A DNA stretch of 64,000 nt from DASRAU01 sp035638075 (GTDB lineage: Bacteria; Acidobacteriota; Polarisedimenticolia; Gp22-AA2). How positions within the stretch are numbered: the first letter of the stretch is position 1; each line of letters begins with the position of its first letter. The translations under genes were made by a program, and so were the position numbers. Location of the stretch: NCBI GenBank assembly GCA_035638075.1, contig DASRAU010000034.1, positions 1 to 64,000 of the forward strand, written 5' to 3'. The notes below the pieces were generated by a model. That model saw only the letters and a program-made list of their open reading frames with translations, did no database searches and was not told where the DNA came from. Below, in pieces: positions 9,039-17,356 of this stretch.

Positions 9039-9991
9039 TGAGCCCGATGCTCGAGCTGCTGGCGCGACACGGCTACCTGATCCTGTTCGCGTGGATCGCG
9101 AGCGAGCAGCTCGGGGCTCCGATCCCGGGGATCCCCGTGCTCCTCGCGACCGGTGCCCTGGCCGGCACCGGTCGCCTGGGCCTCGCCGCCGTCGTGCTGG
9201 TCGCGACTCTGGCCTCGGTTCTGGGAGACTCCCTCTGGTACGTGCTGGGGCGATGGAAGGGGGCCCCGGTGCTCCGGTTCCTCTGCCGCATCTCTCTCGA
9301 GCCGGACACGTGCGTGCGGCGCACCGAGGAGATCTTCGAGCGTCAAGGGGCCCGCGCCCTGATCCTCGCCAAGTTCGTCCCCGGGTTCGCCACCGTGGCG
9401 CCGCCTCTGGCCGGAGTCTCCGGCATGTCCGCGCCGATGTTCCTGGCGACGGCGACCGCCGCCGGCGCGCTCTACGCCGGTGCCTACGCCGGGCTCGGGT
9501 ACCTCTTCAGCCCGCAGCTCGAGAGGCTCGTCGAGCATGCGACCCGCGTTGGCCACGGGATGAGCGTCGTGCTGGTGACCGCCCTGGCCGCCTGGATTCT
9601 CTTCAAGTACGGCCAGCGCCGGCGTGTCCTGCGGCGGCTCCGGATCGCGCGCATCGCGCCCGAGGAGCTCAAGGAGAGGCTGGATCGCGGCGAAGAGGTT
9701 TTCATCGTGGATCTGAGGCACGACATCGACGTCCAGGCCGATCCGCGGCAGATCGCCGGGGCGCTGCACCTGTCCCCCGACGATCTCGACGCGCGGCACG
9801 TGGAGATTCCCCGTGACCGGGAGATCGTGCTGTACTGCACCTGACCCAACGAAGCCACGAGCGCCCGGGCGGCGCTCCTCCTGCGACGCCACGGCATCAC
9901 GCGCGTGCGTCCCCTGCTCGGCGGCCTGGAGCGCTGGGGCGAGCGGGGCTATCCGCTGCAGGACCGCGCTTCGCCTGAGCCAGGTTCCTAG
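9038..9991 (+). CDS. DedA-family membrane protein fused to rhodanese domain; candidate selenoprotein (UGA at 9842-9844)
   Basis: Residues 1-200 are a DedA/SNARE-associated (DUF) transporter domain with about five helices and the motifs GAPIPGIPVLLATGALAGTG, GDSLWYVLGRWKG and AKFVPGFATVAPPLAGVSGM. Residues 205-317 are a rhodanese domain: EVFIVDLRHDIDV, GALHLSPDDL and REIVLYCT. Codon 269 is then TGA at 9842-9844. The same frame continues with PNEATSARAALLLRRHGI and VRPLLGGLERWGERGYP, the expected rhodanese C-terminus, to TAG at 9989-9991. Relatives read C-x-C-P-N-E at this loop, so TGA replaces the second Cys. A perfect 7-bp hairpin sits 15-33 nt beyond it. I read this as selenocysteine. The alternatives are a recent nonsense mutation (TGC to TGA) or a sequencing error. 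Read conventionally, the gene would end at 9844. Confidence 0.75.
9859..9877 (+). promoter_or_regulatory. Candidate bacterial SECIS hairpin for UGA 9842-9844
   Basis: A perfect 7-bp stem GAGCGCC / GGCGCTC has a five-base loop CGGGC. The apical loop starts after 21 intervening nt downstream of the UGA and has G as its second base. Bacterial SECIS elements are expected within the coding sequence just 3' of the UGA, with a loop about 16-37 nt away and an early loop G. Structure is read by eye only. High GC makes chance hairpins common. Confidence 0.5.
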
Positions 9992-11106
9992 AAGCGGTAC
10001 TCGAACGACAGGTTGACCCAGTCGGACGAGCTGGCGCCGTCGCTGTCCTGGTTGAAATAGCGGTAGTAGGTCAGGTGGAAGGCGAACGGGATGCGGGCCA
10101 GGTGATAGCCGATGAGCGCCTGGTACCTGCCCGGGTACGGCCTGAGCTTCGGATGGATGTCGCCGGCCACCGTTTCCCCTCCCTCGGCGGGCGCCAGGTA
10201 GGTGAAGTACGCGACGCGTCCCATCAAGGTGAAGTAGTTGCGCCACGCCGCCGGGATACCCGGAAGGGGTCCCACGGCGGGAACGTAGACCGGGTCGAGC
10301 ATCATGCCGAATCCCGGGGGATCGGGGGTCTTGGTGAAACCCATCGGCAGGCCCCAGCCGAGGCGGTATTCGAACTCGCCCCAGACGTAGGTGGCGAAAT
10401 TCCCAACGGCGGCCTGGCCTCCAACCGACAGGTCGTGCCCGAAATGGCCGGGGTTGAAGTACTGGTCCGTGTGGTCGGCCACCACCTTGTAGCGGTACTC
10501 GTAGTTCAGGTTGCCGAGCACCTGGTTCACCAGCTGGTTGTCCCAGCCCTCGGGGGTCTGGCCGAAGCCGAGATCCTCGTGGACGAACTTCTGCACCGAT
10601 TCGGCCCCCGAGCACGGCCCCATGCAGCCGACGAAGGCCTGCAGCGCCGCCATCTTCTTGTTGTCGTACGCCGACCACGAGACGGTGACGTCGAGGACTC
10701 CGGCCCAGGGGATGTCGTCCGGCTGCGGCGTCTCGATGGTGATGTCCTCGGGAGTCAGGATGATCTGGTTGAGCCCCACCGCCCAGCGCACGATGCGGCC
10801 ACCGGTGCCGTCGTCGCCGAGGCCCGGGAAGCGGCCGATCCATTTCGCGTACGCCGGACCCCACGCGTCGTCGAGCGGCGAGTGCAACTGGAAGCTCCAG
10901 CCGGCGGTGAACGCGTCGTCCGACCCGAGGAAGGTGTCGTTGTCGAATTCGAACCGGAAGAGATACTTCTGGCGGAAGTCTTTCGCGGGCTCGTCCGCGG
11001 CCGCCGCCGGCGCGATGGCCGCCGCCAGGAGCGCCAGCGCCGCGGCGGCGGCGACGGGGCCCGGATGCCGGCAGCGGAACGTCTTGCGACGAGACGAGCC
11101 TCGCAT
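9988..11106 (-). CDS. LpxR-like outer-membrane lipid A deacylase (DUF2219)
   Basis: A 372-residue exported beta-barrel. The signal peptide ends near PAAAADE. The mature N-terminus has EFDNDTFLGSDDAFTAGW, the N-D pair plus T-D/A-G-W pattern of LpxR. The central KFVHEDLGFGQTPEGWDNQLVNQ contains the catalytic-type His and the GWDNQ block. The protein ends in an aromatic (FEYRF), typical of outer-membrane barrels. Family members remove the 3'-acyloxyacyl group of lipid A, a Ca-dependent reaction. Length (372) is slightly above LpxR (about 320). The stop is shared with the convergent DedA-rhodanese frame on CTAG 9988-9991. Function as a true deacylase in this organism is inference. Confidence 0.82.
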   Translation of the reverse strand: MRGSSRRKTFRCRHPGPVAAAAALALLAAAIAPAAAADEPAKDFRQKYLFRFEFDNDTFLGSDDAFTAGWSFQLHSPLDDAWGPAYAKWIGRFPGLGDDGTGGRIVRWAVGLNQIILTPEDITIETPQPDDIPWAGVLDVTVSWSAYDNKKMAALQAFVGCMGPCSGAESVQKFVHEDLGFGQTPEGWDNQLVNQVLGNLNYEYRYKVVADHTDQYFNPGHFGHDLSVGGQAAVGNFATYVWGEFEYRLGWGLPMGFTKTPDPPGFGMMLDPVYVPAVGPLPGIPAAWRNYFTLMGRVAYFTYLAPAEGGETVAGDIHPKLRPYPGRYQALIGYHLARIPFAFHLTYYRYFNQDSDGASSSDWVNLSFEYRF

Positions 11107-11204
11107 GGCGGCAGATTCTGGGACCTTTGCCGCCGTCGCGCAACAGCCTCGTGGAGGAGATCGCTGCGACCCTCGAGCGCGGCGCTGACCCTGGCCGAAG
11201 CGAT

Positions 11205-12020
11205 CTAGGGATCGCCCAGCTCGTCCAGCATGCGGGCCAGCGCCATCTCCGCGTCGCGGGTCTGAAACCCTCGCTGCATCGCGGCCTTCATCCGGCGCTG
11301 GTACTCGGGCCGCGCCACCCCTTCGACGAAGAGCTGCGAATCACGCCGGAACTCCTCCACGGGCGCGAGACCGATGGCATTGACCCGTTCCTTGACCGCG
11401 GCCTGGCCGGCGGCGGGAAATCCGGCGATGCGATGCGCAAGGGAGGTGACGAACGGACCGAGCTCCGCGGCCGGCAGGGTGCGGTTGATCCAGCCGTACC
11501 GTTCCGCCAGATCGGCGTCGTAGTCTCCGGCGCTCAGCAGCACCTCCAGCGCGCGGGCTCGGCCCATGAGGCGCGCCAGATGCTGCGCCGCGCCGGCTCC
11601 GGGGATCACTCCGAACCCGGGCTCGAACTGGCCGAAGAGGGCCGACTCGCGCGCCGCGAACCGCATGTCGCACGCCAGCGCGAACTCGCTCCCGGCCCCG
11701 CGGACCCGGCCGGCGATCTGCGCGATGCTGACCAGGCGGCTGGCGCTGAGGTGGCGGAACAGGAGCCCGAGCGACGGCTCGCCGGCCAGCTTCGCCGTGG
11801 CCTCGCGGTACTCGACGATCCGGGTGACGTCCACGTGCGAGACGAAATAGTCGGGGTCGGCGCTGCGGAACACCAGCACGCGGCAGGTCTCGTCGGGCTC
11901 CGCCCATTGGAGGAGCGAAACGAGATCGCGCACCATGCCGGGTCCGAGGAGATTCATGGGCGGAGCATCGATGTCCGTGAACACCACGCCCCCTTCCCGG
12001 CGCACCCGGAGCGTCTCCAT
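11205..12020 (-). CDS. Enoyl-CoA hydratase/isomerase (crotonase) family protein
   Basis: A 271-residue crotonase-fold protein, last gene of a five-gene minus-strand operon. Visible are the N-terminal strand VVFTDIDAPPMNLLG, the first oxyanion-hole region VLVFRSADPDYFVSHVD, and the second oxyanion helix IAGRVRGAGSEFALACDMRFAA with FGQFEPGFGVIPGAGAAQHL. The usual catalytic Glu of hydratases appears in the GQFEPGFGV segment, so hydratase or isomerase are both possible. The start METLRV at 12020 follows the stop of the catalase-like gene by one base (TGACATG). An in-frame ATG at 12038 would overlap it. The 3' part (11262-11305) is duplicated at 7875-7918. A CoA substrate cannot be deduced, and its place with haem peroxidases is unusual. 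Confidence 0.88.
   Translation of the reverse strand: METLRVRREGGVVFTDIDAPPMNLLGPGMVRDLVSLLQWAEPDETCRVLVFRSADPDYFVSHVDVTRIVEYREATAKLAGEPSLGLLFRHLSASRLVSIAQIAGRVRGAGSEFALACDMRFAARESALFGQFEPGFGVIPGAGAAQHLARLMGRARALEVLLSAGDYDADLAERYGWINRTLPAAELGPFVTSLAHRIAGFPAAGQAAVKERVNAIGLAPVEEFRRDSQLFVEGVARPEYQRRMKAAMQRGFQTRDAEMALARMLDELGDP
11262..11305. repeat. Parent copy of the 44-bp repeat, inside the crotonase gene
   Basis: This stretch is coding, on the minus strand, for the C-terminal region containing MKAAMQRGFQ. It is identical at 43 of 44 positions to the intergenic copy 7875-7918 in the same orientation, 3.4 kb away. Confidence 0.85.
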
Positions 12021-12021
12021 G

Positions 12022-13185
12022 TCAGGGCTTGCCCGCATCGCCCTGTGTTCCAAAGACCTCGGCCAGGTTTCTCGGCTCCCTGCGCTCCTGATTGTTCGTC
12101 CGGTGGCGCAGGAGTGATGACTGACGGTAGACCTCCAGGCGCGATCGCATGATGCTGCCGAGCGGACGGTGCTGCTCCGTGACGCGCCAGGGGGACATCG
12201 ATGTCTTGTCCATCCTCTCGAAATTGTCTTCACCACCGATGTCCTGCTGCGGGAGCCGCAGCTTCGCCACCGTCACGTACGGGGAGAGACTCTCGGGCCA
12301 GAGCACCGTCGTCTTCTCGACCGGCATGCGCGCCAGGTCCGTCGAGAGCTGCACCTGGATGTCGAACTCGTAGGGTCGCTCGCGCAGTTCCGCCACCAGG
12401 GCGGGGCGGAAGACCTGTCCGGCGGAATTCAGGTCGATGGCGCGCTGCGCGACGCGGTCGGCGAACGACTGAACCGGTGCGACGCGCACCTTGGCGACGT
12501 AGGCGCCATGCCGCACCGCACCCATGGTCCAGTAGGTCGAGAGCAGCAGGTTGACGGGCTTGTGCTGCGCGAGCTGCAGGAACGCACCGAGTTCCTCCCA
12601 GGCCCATTCTTCGGGAGGCAACGTGCCCTTGCCCGTCACCCAGTTGTAGAGGAAGCGGTGAATCGCGGCCTGCTTCGCCTGCGGAGTCAGGTCGGCCGGC
12701 GGGGCCGTCCCGATGTTCGCGAACAGGCTCTGAATGAAGATGTAGTGCTTGAGCGTGTTCGCGAAGAAGACGGGATGGTTGATCAAGGCATAGTCGAAGG
12801 TGCGGCTGTCCGGCTCGTCGTCGAGAAGCATTTTCCCTTCGACGCCGAACATCTTGAGCCCGATGCCGACGATCGGCCCCAGGAACCGGTCATCGCCCAC
12901 GTGGTTGGTGCCGTTCGAGAAGCGGACCATGGCTTCGTGGCGTCCCGGCCTGGCGTAGATCCCCTGCGCATAGGCTTCCGGCAGTCCCGGGAGGATCTCG
13001 ACCTCCGCCCGTGCGAGACCGTAGCCCTTGGCATGGGCGTCGCGCACGACGCGACCGATCCCCTCGGTCTGGAGCGAGCCGCGCATGTGTTTTTTCATCG
13101 CGTCGAGAGTCATCTCGAGGCTTTTCTCGAAGTCGGGCTCGATCTGCTCGACGTCAGGGCTGTAGCGAACGAATGTCTGGGTCAT
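12022..13185 (-). CDS. Catalase-like haem protein (small catalase / SrpA-like family)
   Basis: A 387-residue member of the small monofunctional catalase-related superfamily, shorter than true catalases (about 480). Conserved features are the distal His context RDAHAKGYG near residue 50, MVRFSNGTNHVGDDRF, GIGLKMFGV, FDYALINHPVFF and the C-terminal segment STYWTMGAVRHGAY, whose Tyr could be the proximal haem ligand. Family members can be catalases, peroxidases or haem-fold synthases. There is no signal peptide. A GAGGAGG ribosome site precedes ATG 13185, and the start overlaps the DyP stop (ATGA), so the two haem proteins are made together. A lipid-hydroperoxide role is possible but unproven. 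Confidence 0.85.
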   Translation of the reverse strand: MTQTFVRYSPDVEQIEPDFEKSLEMTLDAMKKHMRGSLQTEGIGRVVRDAHAKGYGLARAEVEILPGLPEAYAQGIYARPGRHEAMVRFSNGTNHVGDDRFLGPIVGIGLKMFGVEGKMLLDDEPDSRTFDYALINHPVFFANTLKHYIFIQSLFANIGTAPPADLTPQAKQAAIHRFLYNWVTGKGTLPPEEWAWEELGAFLQLAQHKPVNLLLSTYWTMGAVRHGAYVAKVRVAPVQSFADRVAQRAIDLNSAGQVFRPALVAELRERPYEFDIQVQLSTDLARMPVEKTTVLWPESLSPYVTVAKLRLPQQDIGGEDNFERMDKTSMSPWRVTEQHRPLGSIMRSRLEVYRQSSLLRHRTNNQERREPRNLAEVFGTQGDAGKP

Positions 13186-14528
13186 GGCCGGTCCTCCTCG
13201 CCTCCACCGAGCCCGCCCAGCCATCTCAGGGCGGACAGGCTCGGCATGAAGAAGTACTCGCCCCCGCGAAGCACGTTGAACGTGTCGATGCCGTGGACGC
13301 GGCGTCGCAGCGGCTCGCTCGGGATCGTGAAGGTCGCTCCATTTTCCTGAAGCCCGATGATCGGGTCGCGTTCGCCGCCGAGCCCCATGAAATTGCCGTC
13401 GTTGATCCATTCCTGCTGCAGGAATTCGATTGTCGCCATCGCCTTGGCGCTGATGAACAGGAAGTAGGCGCCCCGCGGCACCACGTCGGCCTCCTCGGAC
13501 AGGGCGTTCGGATCGTAGGGCGGTCCGTAGGTCGTCCCGCGCCGGATGAGTCGATGGATGTTGACGTCGGTGAGCCGGGTGAGATGCGTGTCGCGCGGGT
13601 TCATGCGACGGATGTGGCATCCCAGCGGCGCCTGTCGTCCACGGGGGTCGTGCGCGTAGTCGAAGTCGTTGTTGCGGTGCGCGTTCGCACCGAGAGCAGG
13701 GTCGTCGGCGTCCGGAGCCAGCGTCAGCGGGGCGCCGCTGCGCCAGCGCCCGACGAGCTTCGCGGCCAGCCACTCGCGTTCCTCCTCGGTGCTTCCATGG
13801 GCCTGGAGGAATCGATTGAACGCACCGACGCGCGACTGGTACTTGCGAAATCCCACATAGGTGCCGTTGCGCCCGAGGACGTCCGGTTGCGGCATCGGCA
13901 GAGGAACTCCGCCCTCGCCGGGGTATCCCAGGATGAACTCACCCGCCTTGATCGCCCGCCCCTGGCCCGGGAGCGGCTCGACGCCGCTCCCCTCGATCGC
14001 CGGCTGGTCGATGCCGTCCTTGTAGCCCAGGGGATTGAGGTCGCCCGGCTGAGCCCCGAAGTCCTGCATGGCCAGGACGCTCACACCCGGCCCCAACTGC
14101 TCGCGGGCCATTGCGAGGACGCGATTGCGCCTGGCCTCGGAGTCGCTGAAAACACTCGCTCCGATGTGGACCTGACCGCTGCCGAACGGGCTGTCCCAGG
14201 TGTCCGGATGATTGACCCCTTCGTCGCCGAGCTGGCGGGAGCGCGCCGCCATCCCCACGCGGAACGCCTCCGGGAAGCTTTGCAGCGAAGCCTCGGGGAC
14301 CCCGAGGGCTTCGAGGCCCGCGTAGCTGATCCCGACCGCGAGCCAGGCGTTGGCGGCGTTCCACCAGCTGGCGGCGGAATCGACGTGCGGCAGCAGCCGG
14401 CGGAGAAAGGCGCGGCCCTCGCGGGCCTCGCCGATGCGCAGGAGGACGTGAGTGCCGAAATACGGCGCCGGCCTCTGTCTGAGGACGGTCGCCTGAATCT
14501 CGCGCAACTCGATCGCCGGCGCGGACAT
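13182..14528 (-). CDS. DyP-type haem peroxidase
   Basis: A 448-residue dye-decolorising peroxidase. The family GxxDG motif, whose Asp is the acid-base catalyst, is seen in LGYKDGIDQPAIEG. The proximal haem His lies in GCHIRRMNPRDTHL, and the C-terminal domain has YLFISAKAMATIEFLQQEW-type text. The N-terminal ferredoxin-like half shows RPAPYFGTHVLLRIGEA. There is no Tat or Sec signal, so it acts in the cytoplasm or in an encapsulin-like setting; no encapsulin gene is in the window. The start at 14528 follows the duplicated-domain gene by 11 nt, and the stop overlaps the catalase-like start. Length matches the larger class of DyPs. Oxidant is H2O2; the reducing substrate is unknown. Confidence 0.92.
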   Translation of the reverse strand: MSAPAIELREIQATVLRQRPAPYFGTHVLLRIGEAREGRAFLRRLLPHVDSAASWWNAANAWLAVGISYAGLEALGVPEASLQSFPEAFRVGMAARSRQLGDEGVNHPDTWDSPFGSGQVHIGASVFSDSEARRNRVLAMAREQLGPGVSVLAMQDFGAQPGDLNPLGYKDGIDQPAIEGSGVEPLPGQGRAIKAGEFILGYPGEGGVPLPMPQPDVLGRNGTYVGFRKYQSRVGAFNRFLQAHGSTEEEREWLAAKLVGRWRSGAPLTLAPDADDPALGANAHRNNDFDYAHDPRGRQAPLGCHIRRMNPRDTHLTRLTDVNIHRLIRRGTTYGPPYDPNALSEEADVVPRGAYFLFISAKAMATIEFLQQEWINDGNFMGLGGERDPIIGLQENGATFTIPSEPLRRRVHGIDTFNVLRGGEYFFMPSLSALRWLGGLGGGEEDRP

Positions 14529-14539
14529 CCTTCGCGGCT

Positions 14540-15838
14540 CTAGCCGATCCGGTCGAGAAATTGCTCGACCGCCTGGCCGACATGCTCCAACCGTCGCGTC
14601 TCCGCGACGGTCAGCTTGGGACTGGAGACGTACCATGCGTCCGCCGGGATCTGGTGCGCGACGAGCCAGTCCTTCACCGTCGGGCTGTGGATGCCCGGCC
14701 AGCCCTCGATGTTGCAGAACAGCAGGTCCAGGGCATCGGGGATCTTCGTGACGAAGTCGTCGATATAGGCGTCCCACTCGCCGTCATAGGCCGTGGCGAA
14801 CAGCAGCTTGCTGTCGTTGTCCAGGAAGACGAAGCGCATGTCGTGGAGCGTCCCGACGGCATCCCCGCCCCGGAAGTTGCCTTCCAGCGCCTGCAGCAGT
14901 CCGCGCAGCCGCTTCGCTCCACCCGGCGCGAAGGGGGCGACCGCGGTGAGCTCCGAAACCTTGCCCTGACGGGCACCGATTCGTCCCGCGCTCTGGGTTC
15001 CGGCCGCGGCGGCGATTTCCCGTGTGAGATTGGGGAGTCCCTTCTCCAGCGCGGCCCGGCCCATCTCGGGTGCGTCGGAATAGAGCTGTCGCAGCTTCTG
15101 GATCTTCTGTTCGACGATGCGGGCCTGCTCCGGTGTGGTCGGCTTCTTCTCGGCCGGTTGTGCCTCGGGCGCGCCGCCCTCGTCGCCGATCGTGTCGAGG
15201 AATTCATCGACCGCTTTGCCGAGGCGGACCAGACGGTCGGTCTCCGCCACCGTCAGATCCGGATGGGCGACGAACCAGCCCTCCGCCGTGATCTGGTGCT
15301 TGACGAGGTAGTCCTTGGCCCCGGGGCTGCGAATCCCCGGCCAGCCGTCCCAGGCGGAGTCGATGATGTCCAGGTAGTCCGGAATCTTCGTGACGAAGTC
15401 GTCGATGTAGGTATCCCAGTCGCCGTCGAACGACGTGGCGAAGAGCAGCTTCGTGTCGTTGTCCAGGAACACGAAGCGCATGTCGTGCAGCGTGCCGACC
15501 TTGCTCGCTCCCGGTGAGAGATTGCCGCCGAGCAGTCGCAGGAACGAGCGCAGCCTCTTGGCGCCGCCGACCGCGAGCGGAACGACGATGGTCAGCTCGG
15601 AGATCTTCCCGAGGCGGGCGCCGACCCGGCCGGCGCTTTCGATGGGCGGCGGGAGCTCCGCCACCTGCGACGTCAGCTCGCGGAGCACGTTGTCCAGCGC
15701 CTTCTTGCCGAGGTCCGGCGCGTCGGCGAAAAGCTCGTGCAGCTCCTTGATTTTCACCTGGGGGTCCACGGGCGGTGCGGATCCCCGCTTCGCCTGCTTG
15801 CGTGCCCCTGTGTCCTCGGAACCCGTCATCGTGCTCAT
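14540..15838 (-). CDS. DyP-associated protein with an internal duplication (432 aa)
   Basis: Two tandem copies of a domain of about 195 residues (roughly 28-220 and 245-432) are joined by an Ala/Pro/Glu-rich linker. Both copies have the same landmarks: SAGR-x-GAR, KxSELT, GGAKRLR, VGTLHDMRFVFLDND, KLLFAT, Y-I-D-D-F-V-T-K-I-P, a GWPGI segment, and a closing LTVAET. I recall the pattern (a first strand pair, then LHDMRFVFLD and YIDDFV) from dimeric alpha/beta-barrel proteins found beside or fused to DyP peroxidases. No haem-ligand His or GxxDG is present, so a non-enzymatic partner or regulator is likely. The start at 15838 has AAGGAG 6-7 nt upstream. It lies between the dehydrogenase and DyP genes, in the same operon. 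Confidence 0.8.
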   Translation of the reverse strand: MSTMTGSEDTGARKQAKRGSAPPVDPQVKIKELHELFADAPDLGKKALDNVLRELTSQVAELPPPIESAGRVGARLGKISELTIVVPLAVGGAKRLRSFLRLLGGNLSPGASKVGTLHDMRFVFLDNDTKLLFATSFDGDWDTYIDDFVTKIPDYLDIIDSAWDGWPGIRSPGAKDYLVKHQITAEGWFVAHPDLTVAETDRLVRLGKAVDEFLDTIGDEGGAPEAQPAEKKPTTPEQARIVEQKIQKLRQLYSDAPEMGRAALEKGLPNLTREIAAAAGTQSAGRIGARQGKVSELTAVAPFAPGGAKRLRGLLQALEGNFRGGDAVGTLHDMRFVFLDNDSKLLFATAYDGEWDAYIDDFVTKIPDALDLLFCNIEGWPGIHSPTVKDWLVAHQIPADAWYVSSPKLTVAETRRLEHVGQAVEQFLDRIG

Positions 15839-15857
15839 CGGATGCTCCTTCGTGTCG

Positions 15858-16898
15858 TCATCGTTCGGGAATGAGGACCGCTCGACCGACGAGCCGTCCG
15901 TGCTCGAAATCGTCGTAGGCCTGCTTCGCCGCTTTGAGGGGATAGCGATCGACGAGGACCCGGATACGGCCCAGGGCGGCCAGGTCAATCACCTCCTTCA
16001 AGGCGACTCCGCCGCCGTTCAGGCTGGTCGTCAGCTGCGCGCCCGGCGGCATCTTGAAGAAGTCGAAGGGAATCGAGCCGCCCGCCGCGCCGACCATCGT
16101 CAGGCGGCCCCGCCATGACAGCGCGGCCACCGCGGTCGCGAGGGTGGCGTTCGCTCCGACGCAATCCAGGACGAACGCCGCGCCGACGCCCCCGCTGAGG
16201 TCGCGGATCCGCTCCGCGGCGTCCGGGCCGCCGGCGATCACGTCGTCGGCTCCGCATTCGCGGGCGAGCTTCAGCCTGGCATCGGTCGAATCGACGGCGA
16301 CGACACGCGCGCCGGTCAGCAGGCGGAGGAACTGAACCGCGTAGAGTCCGAGGCCCCCGACCCCGATCACAACCGCAGTGCTGCCCGGCCAGAGGCCTGG
16401 AAGCGCCGCCTTGATGGCGGCGTAGGTGGTGATGCCGGCATCGGTCAGCGGCGCGGCCTCGACCGGATCGAGGCGGCCGAGGGGGACGAGGAAGCGCGCC
16501 TCGGGGACGAGGATGTACGGCGCGTGGCCTCCGTCGTAGCCGACGCCGGGCGCCCGTATCGCTTTCTGCTCGAGGCAGTGGTTCTCTTCCCCGGAGCGGC
16601 ACATGTGGCAGCGCCCGCAGCTCGCCCAGGAAGGGTTCACCGCGACGGCGTCGCCACGACGGTAGCCGGTCACTCCCGTTCCCGGCTCCGCCACCCACCC
16701 CGCGACCTCGTGTCCGAGCGTGAAGGGAGGCGGATTGTCCTTCCAATAGGCTCTGTCGCGGGAGATGACGGTGAAGTCGGTGTGGCAGAGGCCCGAAGCG
16801 GCGACCCGAACCACCACCTGGCCGGGTCCCGGGTGCGGGTCCGGCACGTCCTGGAACTCCGGCTGCGCCTGCGCCTGCAGAAGTCGATAGGCGAGCAT
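15858..16898 (-). CDS. Zinc-dependent alcohol dehydrogenase (NAD(P)-dependent MDR family)
   Basis: A 346-residue medium-chain dehydrogenase. Catalytic zinc ligands are C38 (ASGLCHTD), His in TLGHEVAGWV, and the later site. The structural zinc loop is CGRCHMCRSGEENHC. The Rossmann motif is GVGGLGLYAVQFLR, and VDST after the second strand hints at NAD preference. The C-terminal end GRLVGRAVLIP is standard. It is first in a five-gene minus-strand operon with spacings of 19, 11, overlap and 1 nt. A promoter should lie in 16899-17049, which contains TTTTTACTTTTC and TTATAG on the minus strand, but the spacing is poor. The substrate could be an alcohol or aldehyde released by the peroxidase chemistry, which is a guess. 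Confidence 0.92.
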   Translation of the reverse strand: MLAYRLLQAQAQPEFQDVPDPHPGPGQVVVRVAASGLCHTDFTVISRDRAYWKDNPPPFTLGHEVAGWVAEPGTGVTGYRRGDAVAVNPSWASCGRCHMCRSGEENHCLEQKAIRAPGVGYDGGHAPYILVPEARFLVPLGRLDPVEAAPLTDAGITTYAAIKAALPGLWPGSTAVVIGVGGLGLYAVQFLRLLTGARVVAVDSTDARLKLARECGADDVIAGGPDAAERIRDLSGGVGAAFVLDCVGANATLATAVAALSWRGRLTMVGAAGGSIPFDFFKMPPGAQLTTSLNGGGVALKEVIDLAALGRIRVLVDRYPLKAAKQAYDDFEHGRLVGRAVLIPER

Positions 16899-17049
16899 CG
16901 CTTCTCTCTCAACGATTCGTCGAGGCCCTGGGTGGACACACCTCTATAACGCTGCAGCGGTCGGAGAGAAAAGTAAAAACTGTGTCGGTGTCGTCGGAGA
17001 TCGCGCGATCAGCGCGAACGCTACGTAGTTCCCGGTAGCGTCGGACGGC

Positions 17050-17340
17050 CTACCGCGCGCGCGCCGGGTGCGGCGCGGGCTCCATCACGACTTCGTCCAC
17101 GTAGCACCAGCCCCAGTCCTCGCCCGGCTCGAAGCTGCGGATGATCGCGTGGTGAATCGTCCGGAAGTGCTTCGTCGCGTGCTTGTTGGGGGAGTTGTCG
17201 CAGCAGCCGACGTGGCCGCACGACAGGCACAGACGCAGGTGGACCCACTCTCCGCCCATCGCGAGGCACTCTTCGCAGCCGTCGGGCGTCTTCGGTGCCA
17301 CCGCTTTCACTTGATCGAGATGCGTGCAGCGTTTCGACAT
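17050..17340 (-). CDS. UBP-type zinc finger protein (96 aa)
   Basis: A 96-residue protein almost wholly a UBP/ZnF-type zinc domain. Ligand-type residues are CTHL at the start, GCEECLAMGGEWVHLRLC, LSCGHVGCCDNSPNKHATKH, then HHAI. This is the Cys/His array of the ubiquitin-binding finger of deubiquitinases, which also occurs in bacteria as a stand-alone protein. GGGAGG lies upstream of ATG 17340. It begins 16 nt after the stop of the CNBD-flavoprotein gene and so shares its transcript. I recall this pairing from other bacteria. The finger may contact the C-terminus of a small modifier or regulate the flavoprotein, but nothing here proves it. Confidence 0.9.
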   Translation of the reverse strand: MSKRCTHLDQVKAVAPKTPDGCEECLAMGGEWVHLRLCLSCGHVGCCDNSPNKHATKHFRTIHHAIIRSFEPGEDWGWCYVDEVVMEPAPHPARAR

Positions 17341-17356
17341 CGTTCCTCCCGGGATC

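Noticed and set aside
9842..9844. UGA reassigned to tryptophan in this organism
   Set aside because: Many recognised genes here end at TGA in the expected place (for example 3873, 6858, 9038, 44379), so TGA is a normal stop.
16899..17049. Promoter for the dehydrogenase operon (TTTACT ... TTATAG on the minus strand)
   Set aside because: Spacing between the two boxes is about 22 bp, too long for a convincing sigma70 promoter, so it is not listed as a feature.
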